From: an uncultured Clostridia bacterium
Lineage (GTDB): Bacteria; Bacillota; Clostridia; Oscillospirales; Ruminococcaceae
Direction of reading: 5' to 3'
Length of the DNA: 64,000 nt
Assembly: GCA_947389015.1 (NCBI GenBank)
Contig: CANDVA010000004.1
Span: 62,001 to 126,000, forward strand
Shown: positions 40,373-49,826 of the stretch, one piece after another
Position numbering within the stretch: position 1 is the first letter of the stretch
Layout of the letters: each line of letters starts with the position of its first letter
Notes under the pieces: generated by a model
What the model saw: only the letters and a program-made list of their open reading frames with translations
What the model was told of the DNA's origin: nothing
The model's database searches: none
Position numbers and translations under genes: made by a program

Positions 40373-41239
40373 TTACAAAAACTTAACGACAGCCGTACTT
40401 CCGCAGGGAAGCGACAGACCCGTCTGCTTAACGGGCAAACCTATCTCCTCGGACATCACCTCAATAGGAAAGCGTTTGCCGACCGTCATTTGCAGCAGAT
40501 AGCTCATAACCGAGGCGGACAGCCCCGTGGTATACGAATTCAGCAGCACGAACAGCGGCTTATCCGACAGCAGCGACGTAATGTCCTCCATTAAACCGTA
40601 AATGCTGTCCTCCAACTTCCACATCTCGCCGTTAGTCCCGCGACCGTAGCTTGGAGGGTCTAGGATAACTCCGTCGTATTTTGTTCCGCGGCGTATCTCG
40701 CGTCGGATAAATTTATTCGCGTCGTCGACTATCCAGCGTATCGGCTTGTCATCAAGCCCCGAGAGCTTGGCGTTCGTCCGCGCCCAGTCCACCATACCCT
40801 TTACCGCATCGCAGTGGCAAACAGAGGCGCCCGCCGCGGCGCATGCCAAAGTTGCGCCGCCCGTATACGCAAACAGATTAAGGACGTTGACGGGTCTCCC
40901 GACCGCGCGGATAATGTCGCCGCAGTAATCCCAATTGACCGCCTGCTCGGGGAACAGCCCGGTATGCTTGAAGCCCGTGGGCTTCACCATAAAGCGCAAG
41001 CTGCCGTAGCTTATATGCCAGCTTTCGGGGAGCTTGCGGCGGTAATCCCAAGAGCCGCCGCCCGACGAGGAACGAATATACCGCGCGTGTGCAGAAGCCC
41101 ATTTCGGAGACTCCCCCTCGTTTTTCCAGATTATCTGCGGGTCGGGACGTATCAAAGTTACATCACCCCAACGCTCCAGCCGCTCGCCGTCGGCGGTATC
41201 TATAAGCTCATAGTCGATCCAGTTATCGGAAATTCTCAT
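40373..41239 (-). CDS. Class I SAM-dependent methyltransferase (RlmI/RlmK-like)
   Basis: 288 residues with the family start DYELIDTADGERLERWGDVTLIRPDPQIIW, the SAM site VLNLFAYTGGATLACAAAGA and the target-base motif DPPSYGRG. Relatives methylate cytosine or guanine in 23S rRNA; the N-terminal PUA domain of RlmI is missing. ATG 41239 is preferred, as AGAGGT lies seven bases upstream and it matches the family N-terminus. An in-frame TTG at 41383 would add 48 acidic residues with only a poor ribosome-binding site. Confidence 0.82.
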   Translation of the reverse strand: MRISDNWIDYELIDTADGERLERWGDVTLIRPDPQIIWKNEGESPKWASAHARYIRSSSGGGSWDYRRKLPESWHISYGSLRFMVKPTGFKHTGLFPEQAVNWDYCGDIIRAVGRPVNVLNLFAYTGGATLACAAAGASVCHCDAVKGMVDWARTNAKLSGLDDKPIRWIVDDANKFIRREIRRGTKYDGVILDPPSYGRGTNGEMWKLEDSIYGLMEDITSLLSDKPLFVLLNSYTTGLSASVMSYLLQMTVGKRFPIEVMSEEIGLPVKQTGLSLPCGSTAVVKFL

Positions 41240-41399
41240 AAAAAAACCTCTGAATATTTCTTCCTTATTATTTTCCACAAATTTTATCAATAGATCGCCG
41301 AGCGACGGCTCGATATTGTAATATTCGGTATCCACGGTCTCGTATCCGTCCTCGTCGCCATCGTCGCGCTCCTTCTTAGCCAATGCCTTTCAGATAAAT

Positions 41400-42359
41400 T
41401 CAGATAACAGCCGCTCTGCCGTTCGGAAAGTCGCCCTCCCAGCCGCACGGTAAATATCCGTCTTGATAGATTTCAAGCAGCGCGGTGAAAAAGCCTGTTA
41501 TGTTCAGCGCTTTTTCGACTGCCGCCCAGCACAGATCGCGCTTTACCATATCGGCTATCTCCTCGTCAAGAGCGTTTTCTTCCTCCAATCCGCCGCGCGC
41601 TCTGAATGACTGCCATTCGTTCCATATATCTTTGTCAAGCGCCATTGAAACGGTCTCAAAGATATCGTCTGCCGCGTCGTCACCGATCATCTTCTCCGCC
41701 AGCTTCTCCAAAAAGCATATCTGCGGCTCCCATACGCTTAAATAATTCGCGTTCCAATTGTCGTAGGCGTCGTATATCGAACGTACCAACAAATATTTAT
41801 CGCACGGCTTGCCGCTGTTTTTGAACCACTTTATTGACCTGACCTCCTCGATAAAACGTTCTGAAACACTCCGTTTAAGATATTCGTCCAACAACTCATA
41901 CGAAACGCTGCCCTTACCGTGAACCATATTTATCGCATTCTCAACAGGAACCCACTCTGCGCTGTCGACCTCACCCGAAATCGTAAGATCCGCCTTTTCC
42001 GCGCGGGCGATAAAGCCGATCATCATCATTCCCTTTTTGGCGAACCAGTACGTTCCGATAAGACGGCAGTTATCAAACTCTATTCCTATCTCCTCGGCTA
42101 CCTCGCGGCGCGCCGTCTCCTCCGCGCTCTCGCCGGGCTTGATGAAACCCGAAACAAGAACGCGGTATTCCGTCGACATATAGTTCTGCCGAAGCAAAGC
42201 CGCCTCGCCGTATTCGTTGACTACAAGCACGATCACCGCGCTTGAAAACATATCGAACCACGGACAACCGCATTTTTCGCAGAACGGAACGTCCCCCTCG
42301 TCGCCAATAGGTTTAATTATCAGCCTTTCCCCGCAATCGGGGCAGTATTTGAATCTCAT
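41400..42359 (-). CDS. NUDIX hydrolase with zinc ribbon and helical C-terminal extension
   Basis: 319 residues. An N-terminal four-cysteine zinc ribbon (Cys6, 9, 27, 30) as in NADH pyrophosphatase NudC is followed by a Nudix domain with the box GFIKPGESAEETARREVAEEIGI (about 72-94). NudC-type enzymes cleave NADH or NAD-capped RNA. Residues from about 160 form a mainly helical region (e.g. WNANYLSVWEPQICFLEKLAEKMIG) with no recognised family, roughly doubling the usual size. GAGGTAA precedes ATG 42359. Confidence 0.85.
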   Translation of the reverse strand: MRFKYCPDCGERLIIKPIGDEGDVPFCEKCGCPWFDMFSSAVIVLVVNEYGEAALLRQNYMSTEYRVLVSGFIKPGESAEETARREVAEEIGIEFDNCRLIGTYWFAKKGMMMIGFIARAEKADLTISGEVDSAEWVPVENAINMVHGKGSVSYELLDEYLKRSVSERFIEEVRSIKWFKNSGKPCDKYLLVRSIYDAYDNWNANYLSVWEPQICFLEKLAEKMIGDDAADDIFETVSMALDKDIWNEWQSFRARGGLEEENALDEEIADMVKRDLCWAAVEKALNITGFFTALLEIYQDGYLPCGWEGDFPNGRAAVI

Positions 42360-42363
42360 AATG

Positions 42364-42939
42364 TTACCTCATAATTTTTTTGTTGGCGTGACCGTAATGT
42401 ATCACAGCGGGAGCGTAGCTTAATATCAATTCCCAATCCTCCCGCAGCGCCGTATTATTTTCATATGCGCCGATAAATTCAAACGGCTCCAGATCACCCA
42501 CAAAGCAGTTACCGTCGTCAAATATAACGGCGATACCGTCACTGCTATGACTTTTTGTCGGGATTATTTCGCCTTGTATTCCCGTATCGCGCAGAATGTC
42601 CCTGCTTTCCTCACAGGCTATCACAAGCGCTTTGCTTTCATCTATCGGCTTGTAATTCAAGCGCGGTTCACGCCGAAATATCTCGTCCGAAAAATGAACG
42701 TATCCGAGCTGATGTTCTGTCAGCAGCAATTTAACTCCAAGCTCCGTCAATTCGCCGATAAGTCCCATATGATCGGGATGATAGTGCGTGGCGAGAACGT
42801 ATTTTATGTCCGTGGCAGAAATATTGTTCCTCTTTATTTCTTTGTAAAAAGCAGGAAGCGTTCCCGCGTAATCGGTATCGATCAGCAGTCCGCTAATAAA
42901 GTAGGTATTTGTATTCCCGTATTTAAGTTTTGTGATCAT
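42364..42939 (-). CDS. MBL-fold metallo-hydrolase
   Basis: 191 residues with the metallo-beta-lactamase metal motif THYHPDHMGL and later Asp/His ligands (SHSSDG, VGDLEPF, HYGHAN). The substrate is unknown; glyoxalase II-like thioesters or lactones are common in the fold. The start is ATG 42939 with AGAGGT six bases upstream. The gene lies 30 bp after the 166-aa hypothetical and 4 bp before the NUDIX gene. Confidence 0.85.
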   Translation of the reverse strand: MITKLKYGNTNTYFISGLLIDTDYAGTLPAFYKEIKRNNISATDIKYVLATHYHPDHMGLIGELTELGVKLLLTEHQLGYVHFSDEIFRREPRLNYKPIDESKALVIACEESRDILRDTGIQGEIIPTKSHSSDGIAVIFDDGNCFVGDLEPFEFIGAYENNTALREDWELILSYAPAVIHYGHANKKIMR

Positions 42940-42968
42940 ATCCAAACCTCTGATTTTGCAAAGCGAAC

Positions 42969-43469
42969 TCAATTATTACACAAATGACAGCCGAAGCAGC
43001 TAAGCAGAGCACTGTGCTTTTCACATTGCGGGAAACCGTTTTTTACGGGGTCGTCCAAATCCGCGTCCGCCATCCACCCCGCTAAAGCGTTCTGGTCAAC
43101 GTCCTTTGCAGTGAGCTTTGAGAGCATATACGAAAATTTATTCAGCATAGGAAAAAGCAGTTCTTCATTCGGGATGTAATCAAGATTATCCCAATCGGTT
43201 TTGTTGCACGCAAGCTCGACGGTTTTCAGCATAAATCGGCGGCTTTCTTCAAAGCGTTCTATGTTCCACGGCATTTCGCGAATGTCAAAGCCCACCGTTC
43301 CCATGCCGACCTTGCTCTGATCCTTTTCAGCGAGCCAGACTATCAGCCGTTTTTCGTCATCGGTCTCCGCAAGCCGCGATCCCGCAAGGATCAGAACATC
43401 AATGAAAACAGCCGTCAATCCGTTGCTAATACTTATCGTATCGGAATCCAGACTGATAATATTGCTCAA
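42969..43469 (-). CDS. Conserved-looking hypothetical protein (166 aa)
   Basis: A mixed alpha/beta protein with no recognised domain. Notable are an aromatic, charged middle part (GFDIREMPWNIERFEESRRFMLKTVELA) and a C-terminal cluster of four Cys and His residues (CEKHSALLSCFGCHLCNN) that could bind a metal. Synthesis starts at TTG 43469, eight bases after GGGGAAG. It lies within the leftward ruv-region operon, 21 bp after the CPBP protease gene. Confidence 0.7.
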   Translation of the reverse strand: MSNIISLDSDTISISNGLTAVFIDVLILAGSRLAETDDEKRLIVWLAEKDQSKVGMGTVGFDIREMPWNIERFEESRRFMLKTVELACNKTDWDNLDYIPNEELLFPMLNKFSYMLSKLTAKDVDQNALAGWMADADLDDPVKNGFPQCEKHSALLSCFGCHLCNN

Positions 43470-43490
43470 AAGTCACACTTCCCCAACGCG

Positions 43491-44264
43491 CTAAAAATCT
43501 TTATCCTTTCGCACCACAAACCAAACCGCCCATGCGAACGCTATCCCCATAACTATCCACTGCAAATAGTTGTCAATAAAAACAAATACGGCACTGTCCT
43601 CATTCCATTTTTCGACAAATCCGGTAGCGTTCGCGGGAACGTCATAGAGAAAATGCAGCAGCATAGGCATTAAGATGTTGTGCGAATGCAAATATACCGC
43701 CGAAAACGCGAAGCCCATAGCTCCCGTCTGCAAAAAGCGGTACAGAGCCTCATCAAAACTGCCGCAGTCGATAACGTGAACAAGACCGAACAGCAGGAAC
43801 GACAGCAGCGCGTAACAAAGCCGCCGTTTCCAAGTGCGCTCTCCGTTGAAGTAGCCCTCCAACAAGAAGCCGCGGAACGTAAGCTCCTCAAAAAAGCCCG
43901 TGGTTATCTGCTGGCAGAACAATCGCGAGAACACTATCGCGAATGTGGTGTCAATAAACTCCACCGCGCCGATCATCATATAAAACGCGCCGAAAAGCGT
44001 CAGCACAATAAGCCCAAGACCCGCGAAAAAAGCCGCCTTGAAACCCTTAAAATTGATAACGTTCGTCCATTTTCCCTTATGAAAGAGCTTTACAAATATT
44101 ATCAGCTCCACAACGCCGAATACAAGCCGCTGAGCGCTGCTGAAAAAGTACCATTGAGCACCGTCCAGATTTAAAGCTCGGGCTATCATCACGACGCCGT
44201 AAAATGCCGCGAAAAAAACGACTGCCAATATCACGCCTATATTATTTTTAATGACCTTTATCAT
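43491..44264 (-). CDS. CPBP-family intramembrane metalloprotease
   Basis: 257 residues, about seven membrane helices. The CPBP/Abi motifs are present: [16 protein letters not shown] (EExxxR), FGLVHVID and [13 protein letters not shown] supply glutamates and histidines for the metal. Relatives process membrane-anchored peptides, for example in bacteriocin self-immunity; the substrate here is unknown. ATG 44264 overlaps the ruvB stop (ATGA) and has GGAGG four bases upstream; a longer in-frame reading into ruvB is not needed. Confidence 0.88.
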   Translation of the reverse strand: MIKVIKNNIGVILAVVFFAAFYGVVMIARALNLDGAQWYFFSSAQRLVFGVVELIIFVKLFHKGKWTNVINFKGFKAAFFAGLGLIVLTLFGAFYMMIGAVEFIDTTFAIVFSRLFCQQITTGFFEELTFRGFLLEGYFNGERTWKRRLCYALLSFLLFGLVHVIDCGSFDEALYRFLQTGAMGFAFSAVYLHSHNILMPMLLHFLYDVPANATGFVEKWNEDSAVFVFIDNYLQWIVMGIAFAWAVWFVVRKDKDF

Positions 44265-45316
44265 ATATCCTCCAACGTCTGCTGACCGTCCTGCAAAATG
44301 CCGAGGTGGCGGTAAGCAAGCGACGTTGCGACGCGTCCGCGCGGAGTTTTCGCGACAAATCCGAGCTGCATAAGATACGGTTCGCACACGTCCTCGAGCG
44401 TGACCGCTTCCTCATTCAGCGCCGAAGCAAGCGTCGAAAGCCCGACGGGACCGCCGTTGTAGCCCTTTATCATCATCTCGAGCATACGTCTGTCAAGGCT
44501 GTCAAGCCCGAGCTCGTCTATTTCCAGCTTCTGTAAGGCAACATCCGCTATCTCGCGCGTTATCCTGCCGTTTCCGAGGACCTCTGCGAAGTCGCGCACT
44601 CGTTTAAGCAGACGGTTCGCGATACGCGGAGTGCCGCGCGAGCGCCTTGCTATCTCCATAGCGCCGTCCTTCATACACGGTATTCCCAGTATCACCGCCG
44701 AACGCTGAACGATATCGCACAATTGCTCGTGAGTGTACAGCTCCAGCCGCTGAACCACGCCGAAACGGTCGCGGAGCGGCGCGGAAAGCTGTCCCGAACG
44801 CGTAGTAGCACCGATAAGTGTGAATTTCGGCAGGTCGATTCTGATAGAGCGCGCCGCGGGACCGTTGCCCATAACGATATCAAGCGCGTAGTCCTCCATT
44901 GCGGGGTACAGTACCTCCTCGACCTGACGGGAAAGGCGGTGTATCTCGTCGATAAACAGCACGTCGTTCGCCTGTAAATTCGTCAACAGCGCCGCAAGAT
45001 CGCCCGCCTTTTCGATAGCGGGTCCCGATGTAATACGGATATTCACGCCCATTTCCGCCGCGATAATGCACGACAGTGTGGTCTTGCCAAGTCCCGGAGG
45101 ACCGTACAGCAGCACATGATCCAGACACTCTCCGCGTTTTTTCGCCGCCTCGATATACACCGCCATATTCTCCTTGACCTTGTCCTGACCTATGTATTCG
45201 GCAAGGGTTCTCGGACGGAGCGTCAAATCCGTTTCGCTGTCCGTTTCGTTAAATGACGGCTCGACTATGCGGTCATCCGCATTAAATTCGAACTCGCCGT
45301 TAGACATTTCTAACAT
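44261..45316 (-). CDS. ruvB: Holliday junction branch-migration ATPase RuvB
   Basis: 351 residues: [19 protein letters not shown], Walker [11 protein letters not shown] near 71-80, Walker [14 protein letters not shown], sensor [18 protein letters not shown] and the C-terminal DNA-binding winged helix ending [11 protein letters not shown]. RuvB hexamers drive branch migration with RuvA. ATG 45316 follows AAAGGT by eight bases. ruvB is separated from ruvA by two genes (TPR protein and phosphatase). Confidence 0.97.
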   Translation of the reverse strand: MLEMSNGEFEFNADDRIVEPSFNETDSETDLTLRPRTLAEYIGQDKVKENMAVYIEAAKKRGECLDHVLLYGPPGLGKTTLSCIIAAEMGVNIRITSGPAIEKAGDLAALLTNLQANDVLFIDEIHRLSRQVEEVLYPAMEDYALDIVMGNGPAARSIRIDLPKFTLIGATTRSGQLSAPLRDRFGVVQRLELYTHEQLCDIVQRSAVILGIPCMKDGAMEIARRSRGTPRIANRLLKRVRDFAEVLGNGRITREIADVALQKLEIDELGLDSLDRRMLEMMIKGYNGGPVGLSTLASALNEEAVTLEDVCEPYLMQLGFVAKTPRGRVATSLAYRHLGILQDGQQTLEDI

Positions 45317-45329
45317 TTTGGATTACCTT

Positions 45330-45911
45330 TCAGTTCCTGTATTCTTTATGAATTATCAATTCTATCTGATAATCAACGGGCATATCTCCCTCAAAATCCA
45401 GCCGTATCACAAACGGCATAAAGTTCACGATCTTTTTAAAGCACTCAAAATCAAACCGCGGATAGTAATAATTCAGCATGGTCGAGAGCGCCGTGCCGTG
45501 CGTTGCAACGGCGATATTTTCACCCTCGTGCTCCGAAAGCAGCTTTATCAGCACTTGAATATTGCGTTCTTGAACCTCGCGCAGGCTTTCGCCGTCCTCT
45601 ATATGATAATCAAAATCCGCCCACTGCCTTTCGATAAAATCGAAAAAGCGGTCGCCGTGCCAGCCGCCCGCGTTACGTTCACGCAAATCCTCGTAAATAT
45701 TAACGTTCAGACCCGTCCACAGTGAATATAAACCCACCGTGTCTATCGCTCTTATGTACGGACTAGACGCGATAAATCCGACGTTTCTGCTTTTTAGAAG
45801 CTCCGCGACCGAACGCGTGTCGTTCTTTCCCTCATCCGTAAGAGGACGGCTGCGGCTGTCGCGTACGGTATTGTCGGACTGCGCGTGACGCACAAAATAT
45901 ACCTTGGTCAT
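45330..45911 (-). CDS. Histidine phosphatase family protein (phosphoglycerate mutase-like)
   Basis: 193 residues with the catalytic RHAQSD (Arg8, His9), LTDEGKNDTRSVAELL, a glutamate-bearing ERNAGGWHG region and the second histidine in VATHGTALSTML. The family removes phosphate from small metabolites; the substrate cannot be named. It overlaps the TPR gene stop by 4 bp (ATGA) and precedes ruvB by 13 bp. Confidence 0.88.
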   Translation of the reverse strand: MTKVYFVRHAQSDNTVRDSRSRPLTDEGKNDTRSVAELLKSRNVGFIASSPYIRAIDTVGLYSLWTGLNVNIYEDLRERNAGGWHGDRFFDFIERQWADFDYHIEDGESLREVQERNIQVLIKLLSEHEGENIAVATHGTALSTMLNYYYPRFDFECFKKIVNFMPFVIRLDFEGDMPVDYQIELIIHKEYRN

Positions 45912-46864
45912 TTCATATCTCCCGAATTCCCGACTGTATTCCGCCCTCCGCGGTGAACTTCCGATTTGACCTCGGACTTTTCAATCTTCCTGTAATACAT
46001 CGTCGGCAGATCTCCGCCCGAAAACTCCGTCTCATGAAAGCTGAGCATAGCGTTTATACGCTTGTTCAGCTCGTCGGGATCCTTGATACCGCACAGCTGC
46101 GCCTTTTTACACTCTTCCTCCGCCATTTCCCTGTTGTTCTGCATTGCGTAATAATCGGCAAGCTCGGCATGACAGAGCGGATGATTTTCGTTAATTTTAA
46201 CAAGCTTTTGCAGCGTTTCAAACGCCGTGCTGTCCTGCCCGCGTATAAGCTGTATCTTGGCGATACTGAAATACGAATAACCATTATTGGGATCATAGCG
46301 GAGCGCCTGCTCAAAGCAGTACATAGCCTGATCAAGCTTTCCGTCCGCGAAATAAGCGTGACCGAGACGCGACTGCGCCTCCGCGTTGTCGGGCGAATAC
46401 TCCACCGCCTTACGGTAACACCACAGCATTTTACTGTCGTTCTCCATCGCCTCGTACAGCCGTATCAGCCATTCAATGCAGAACATCTGATTCTGACGTA
46501 TATCCGAATGAGCGAGCGCCTGCTGAAGATACTCCTCCGCCTGCGGATATTTGCCGTTCATTATAGCGTAAATACCCTTATAGGCGAGCTTTGCGGTCTC
46601 GTCCTTGCGCATTATCTTGAGACCGTCCTTGCCGAGTGCGCGTACAGCTGCTTTTTTCTTATTGAGGTGCGGCACGACAAATTCCGACAGCACAAGCACC
46701 GTCAGCGACAAAAACGCCGCAAGACCGAAAAGACCGCCCAGCGTTACCAAAAAGGGAACGTCGTCCGGCACATACAAAAACATTATCACTACTCCAAAAA
46801 AGCACCCGATAATAAACGCCATCAGGCAGCCAAAAAATTTACCGTTCTTATCCTTATTGTTCAT
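45908..46864 (-). CDS. Membrane-anchored TPR-repeat protein
   Basis: 318 residues. Two N-terminal membrane helices (about 10-30 and 38-62) anchor a cytoplasmic chain of tetratricopeptide repeats (about 92-270), including AEAQSRLGHAYFADGKLDQAMYCFEQALRYDP split over several units. TPR arrays hold protein complexes together; no partner is indicated, although the gene is embedded between ruvA and ruvB. GGAG precedes ATG 46864. Confidence 0.85.
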   Translation of the reverse strand: MNNKDKNGKFFGCLMAFIIGCFFGVVIMFLYVPDDVPFLVTLGGLFGLAAFLSLTVLVLSEFVVPHLNKKKAAVRALGKDGLKIMRKDETAKLAYKGIYAIMNGKYPQAEEYLQQALAHSDIRQNQMFCIEWLIRLYEAMENDSKMLWCYRKAVEYSPDNAEAQSRLGHAYFADGKLDQAMYCFEQALRYDPNNGYSYFSIAKIQLIRGQDSTAFETLQKLVKINENHPLCHAELADYYAMQNNREMAEEECKKAQLCGIKDPDELNKRINAMLSFHETEFSGGDLPTMYYRKIEKSEVKSEVHRGGRNTVGNSGDMK

Positions 46865-46895
46865 TATAACTCCTCTCCGTAGAGTTAAAGCCGAA

Positions 46896-47483
46896 TTACC
46901 CCAAATTTTTAAGTCCGAATTTTATAAGCTCCTCAACGCTTGCGTTCGGATCCGCTCCCGAAAGCGCCGCGCCGCATTGCGCGGGATTAAATCCGAGAGT
47001 TTGCAGCGCCGTGATCGCCTCGGCGATATTGCTGCCGCCCTGAACGGGAACGCTCGTCAGCTCCGCCGACGTGAACTTTTGCTCCTTTGCCACCTTGTCC
47101 TTAAGCTCCAACACGATCCTCTGGGCGATCTTAGCGCCTATTCCGGGCGATTTGGTGAGCGTTTTGCTGTCGCCCGTCGCGATACACAGCGCCAGCTTTG
47201 ACGGTGTGATATCGGACAATATCGACAGCGCCGCCTTGGGTCCAACTCCCGACACCGAAATGAGCTGTTTAAAACTCACAAGCTCCGCGCTGTCCGCAAA
47301 ACCGAACAGATCAAGCGAATTCTCCGTAACGTGGAGATATGTAAACAGCTTTACCTCATCAAGATCGCGTATTTTCGAAAGCGTATTCATCGTCGTCCGG
47401 CAGGCGTATCCCACCCCCGAGCACTCTATCACGGCAAGCCCCGCCTCCCAATGCGTCAGCTCGCCCTGCAAACTGTATATCAT
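46896..47483 (-). CDS. ruvA: Holliday junction-binding protein RuvA
   Basis: 195 residues: the N-terminal OB-fold (MIYSLQGELTHWEAGLAVIECSGVGYACRT), two helix-hairpin-helix motifs (SGVGPKAALSIL, PGIGAKIAQRIV) and the flexible linker to domain III (NIAEAITALQTLGF), which contacts RuvB. It targets RuvB to four-way junctions. AAAGGAT precedes ATG 47483; ruvC ends 3 bp upstream. Confidence 0.97.
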   Translation of the reverse strand: MIYSLQGELTHWEAGLAVIECSGVGYACRTTMNTLSKIRDLDEVKLFTYLHVTENSLDLFGFADSAELVSFKQLISVSGVGPKAALSILSDITPSKLALCIATGDSKTLTKSPGIGAKIAQRIVLELKDKVAKEQKFTSAELTSVPVQGGSNIAEAITALQTLGFNPAQCGAALSGADPNASVEELIKFGLKNLG

Positions 47484-47486
47484 AGC

Positions 47487-48014
47487 TTATCCTTTCCTAT
47501 TCAACTGCTTTACTTCATTTGCGCGCAATATTTCGGACATCCTCGAGCCGCCCGTATGCCCGTGACAGATAGCGATAGCAAGCGCGTCCGCGGTATCGTC
47601 TGGCTTAGGCACTTCTTTCAAGCGCAGGATATTTTTCGTCATCTCCTGCATCTGATGCTTTTCGGCTCGTCCATAGCCCGTCACGGCGACCTTGACCTGT
47701 AACGGCGTGTATTCGTAGATCGGCACACCGCGCTGTACGGCGGCAAGCATAGTCACCCCGCGCGCCTGCGCCACATCAATGCCCGTGGTTATGTTGGTAT
47801 TGAAGTACAGCTTTTCAATGCTCATGCAATCCGGCTTGAACATATCCAGCACACTGCACATATCATTGTATATTTCCGCTAGCCGTTTGTCGAACGGCGT
47901 TTCGGAATCGGTTGTGACAGCGCCGTAATTTATCACCTTAAAGCGCATATTGTCGTATTCCAGTATCCCGTAGCCGACAATGGCATAGCCGGGGTCGATT
48001 CCCAATATCCTCAT
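47487..48014 (-). CDS. ruvC: Holliday junction resolvase RuvC
   Basis: 175 residues with the RNase H-like catalytic acids: Asp7 in ILGIDPGYAIVGYG, Glu67 in SIEKLYFNTN and the C-terminal Asp pair in KPDDTADALAIAICH. It cuts Holliday junctions after RuvAB branch migration. The start overlaps the upstream radical SAM gene stop by 4 bp (ATGA). Confidence 0.97.
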   Translation of the reverse strand: MRILGIDPGYAIVGYGILEYDNMRFKVINYGAVTTDSETPFDKRLAEIYNDMCSVLDMFKPDCMSIEKLYFNTNITTGIDVAQARGVTMLAAVQRGVPIYEYTPLQVKVAVTGYGRAEKHQMQEMTKNILRLKEVPKPDDTADALAIAICHGHTGGSRMSEILRANEVKQLNRKG

Positions 48015-48628
48015 GTGTAGCTCTCGTTATCGGAAACGTAGGAGCGTACTCTCAGCGGTATGCCGAGCTTATCCGCGAGCTTTCGGCATTCGCTTATTTC
48101 CTCCGCGCTTATCACGTCGACCACCGTAAAGCCCGTTTTAACGCCAAGCTCCTTCATCTTTACCGCGAAATCAAGCATAACGTCAAACGCAGGCTCGCCG
48201 AAAGACGGACGAGTTACCTCGTTATAACGCGAAGCATTCGGAGCGTTAAGGCTGATGGAAACACTGTCGATCAAGCCTTTGAAGCGGCTCAGATCGAAAT
48301 CCTTGTGTATCAGCTTAAGCAGCCCGTTAGTGTTCACACGTATCGACATATCGGAATTTGCCTTGATGTACTCGGCGGTTTTCAGCAGCATTTCCGCACG
48401 GACGGCAGGCTCGCCATAGCCGCAGAACACTGCGTCGGAGATGCCCGCCTTGTCGAACTTATCAAACGCTTCGCATATCTCTTCGAAAGACGGCTCGTGC
48501 TCTAACCAGAGACTGTCGTTGTCCTTTATGCTATCGGCATTCTTCCGAAGGCAGAAAACGCAGTCGCAGGGACAGCCGTTTGTGATATTTATATACATTT
48601 TACCTTCAAACTTATAGAAAATCGTCAT
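48011..48628 (-). CDS. Radical SAM protein, TatD-associated type
   Basis: 205 residues, a short radical SAM enzyme with cluster ligands Cys19, Cys23 and Cys26 (NGCPCDCVFC), a GYGEP motif for SAM and SVSISLNAPNASRYNEVTRP. The size and pattern fit the family often linked to TatD nucleases; its reaction is unknown. ATG 48628 follows AAGGAG by eight bases. It heads the operon that runs through ruvC, ruvA and ruvB to the PNPOx-like gene. Confidence 0.85.
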   Translation of the reverse strand: MTIFYKFEGKMYINITNGCPCDCVFCLRKNADSIKDNDSLWLEHEPSFEEICEAFDKFDKAGISDAVFCGYGEPAVRAEMLLKTAEYIKANSDMSIRVNTNGLLKLIHKDFDLSRFKGLIDSVSISLNAPNASRYNEVTRPSFGEPAFDVMLDFAVKMKELGVKTGFTVVDVISAEEISECRKLADKLGIPLRVRSYVSDNESYT

Positions 48629-48665
48629 TACGATCACTCCTTGTAAAATTTTCATATACTATTTT

Positions 48666-48694
48666 ATTATAGCACTATTCCACACAAAAGTCAA
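48666..48694 (-). promoter_or_regulatory. Promoter of the radical SAM-ruv operon
   Basis: Minus strand TTGACT (48689-48694), 17 bases, TATAAT (48666-48671). No LexA-type site is visible around it, so SOS control of ruv is not supported here. Confidence 0.7.
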
Positions 48695-48707
48695 CACAAT
48701 TATTATA

Positions 48708-48736
48708 TAAAAAACGGAACGGCGCACCGTTCCGTT
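48708..48736 (-). terminator. Terminator of the DHH phosphoesterase gene
   Basis: AACGGAACGG (48713-48722) and CCGTTCCGTT (48727-48736), four-base loop, followed on the minus strand by a T-run. Confidence 0.85.
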
Positions 48737-48739
48737 ATA

Positions 48740-49777
48740 TCATGTCAAATCCATTCCGTTAGTATCCTTCATAGGCATTACCCTTGCGGCGAGACCGGTT
48801 CTGGGCGTTTTGTTGATAACGTTCAGAAACAGATCCTGTATCACCTTGTTCATGTCGATACTGATATCGAGTACCTTGCTCTCCTCGGCAAAGCCTCCCG
48901 CCATTGATCTGTGTCCGCCGCCCGTACCAAGACCCGCGAGAGCTTCCGAAACTATCTGTCCCGCGTCAAGCTCGTCAAACTCGCTGCGTACCGAGAATTT
49001 AAAGCCGTTTCCGCGCCGTGTGTACACGATAGCGAAATTCACCGCGTCAATATCGAGAATGAAGTCCGAGACCGTAGCGATAAAAGCGTCGGCGCAGTTA
49101 AAATTCAGAAACGCAAACGCCACGCCGTCAAATATTTCTATTTTCCGCATACTGTCCGCAAACGCGTTCAACTCGTCATAATGTATCTCGCCCGACTGGA
49201 AATAACGTATCTGCTGTGCGTTGCTCCTCGGAAACAAATACGCGTATATCTCAACGTCAAGCTGAGTAACGCCGCGCGTGAAATCTCGCGTGTCGCATTT
49301 AAGCCCGTACAGCAGAGCCGTCGCAACGCTCCCGGGCATATCTATGTCGTAGTGACGGTAATAGTCCGCAATTATCGTAGCGCAGCTGCCGACTATGCGG
49401 ATATCCCTGTATTTGTAATCGTCGACCTCGCAGAATATCGGATGATGGTCTATGCAGGCCACCTCGTCGCCGATAAGGTCGCGGATATTGGCGTTTCCTT
49501 TCTGACTGTCGACGGTGATGATGTAGTCCTCGGGAGCCATGTCATTCAGTTCCTCGTCGGTAGTCATCTCAATACCGAACTCGGCTATCATATTCGACGT
49601 AGCCGTACGCTCAATGCAGCCATGGTGACAGATAGTAGTCTTTATATTAAAATTTTCAAGCAGCACCTGCAGTCCGAACGCGCTTGCAATAGCGTCGGGG
49701 TCAGGAAAGTTATGCGTCTGAATAAACACGCGCCGCCCCTTGAGCAGGTCAACGAGTTCGCTTAATCTTGGGATCAT
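48740..49777 (-). CDS. DHH-family phosphoesterase
   Basis: 345 residues. The metal site is spread over NFPDPDAIASA, VDSQKG and DHHP, and the DHHA1 domain ends with GTGGGHRSMAGGFAEE. The fold includes NrnA-like oligoribonucleases and cyclic-dinucleotide phosphodiesterases; without the GGDEF/PAS parts of GdpP, an exo-type enzyme on short RNAs or pAp is likely. AAAGGAG is nine bases before ATG 49777. The gene is monocistronic and divergent from pdaA. Confidence 0.88.
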   Translation of the reverse strand: MIPRLSELVDLLKGRRVFIQTHNFPDPDAIASAFGLQVLLENFNIKTTICHHGCIERTATSNMIAEFGIEMTTDEELNDMAPEDYIITVDSQKGNANIRDLIGDEVACIDHHPIFCEVDDYKYRDIRIVGSCATIIADYYRHYDIDMPGSVATALLYGLKCDTRDFTRGVTQLDVEIYAYLFPRSNAQQIRYFQSGEIHYDELNAFADSMRKIEIFDGVAFAFLNFNCADAFIATVSDFILDIDAVNFAIVYTRRGNGFKFSVRSEFDELDAGQIVSEALAGLGTGGGHRSMAGGFAEESKVLDISIDMNKVIQDLFLNVINKTPRTGLAARVMPMKDTNGMDLT

Positions 49778-49810
49778 TCAAAGCGGCTCCTTTAAACACA
49801 TATCAAGAGT

Positions 49811-49826
49811 GTGTAAATCGTTACAC
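49811..49826. repeat. 16-bp palindrome between DHH gene and pdaA
   Basis: GTGTAA-N4-TTACAC, a perfect operator-like palindrome 34 bp upstream of the DHH gene start. The rest of this 273-bp gap is AT-rich; a small stem CAAATGTT / AACATaTTTG occurs near 49905-49926. No gene is seen. Confidence 0.5.

Noticed and set aside
41240-41383. 48-residue N-terminal extension of the methyltransferase from TTG 41383
   Set aside because: Poor ribosome-binding site, whereas ATG 41239 has AGAGGT at seven bases and matches the family N-terminus.
48660-48710. LexA/SOS box controlling the ruv operon
   Set aside because: No GAAC-N4-GTTY or similar palindrome near the promoter at 48666-48694.
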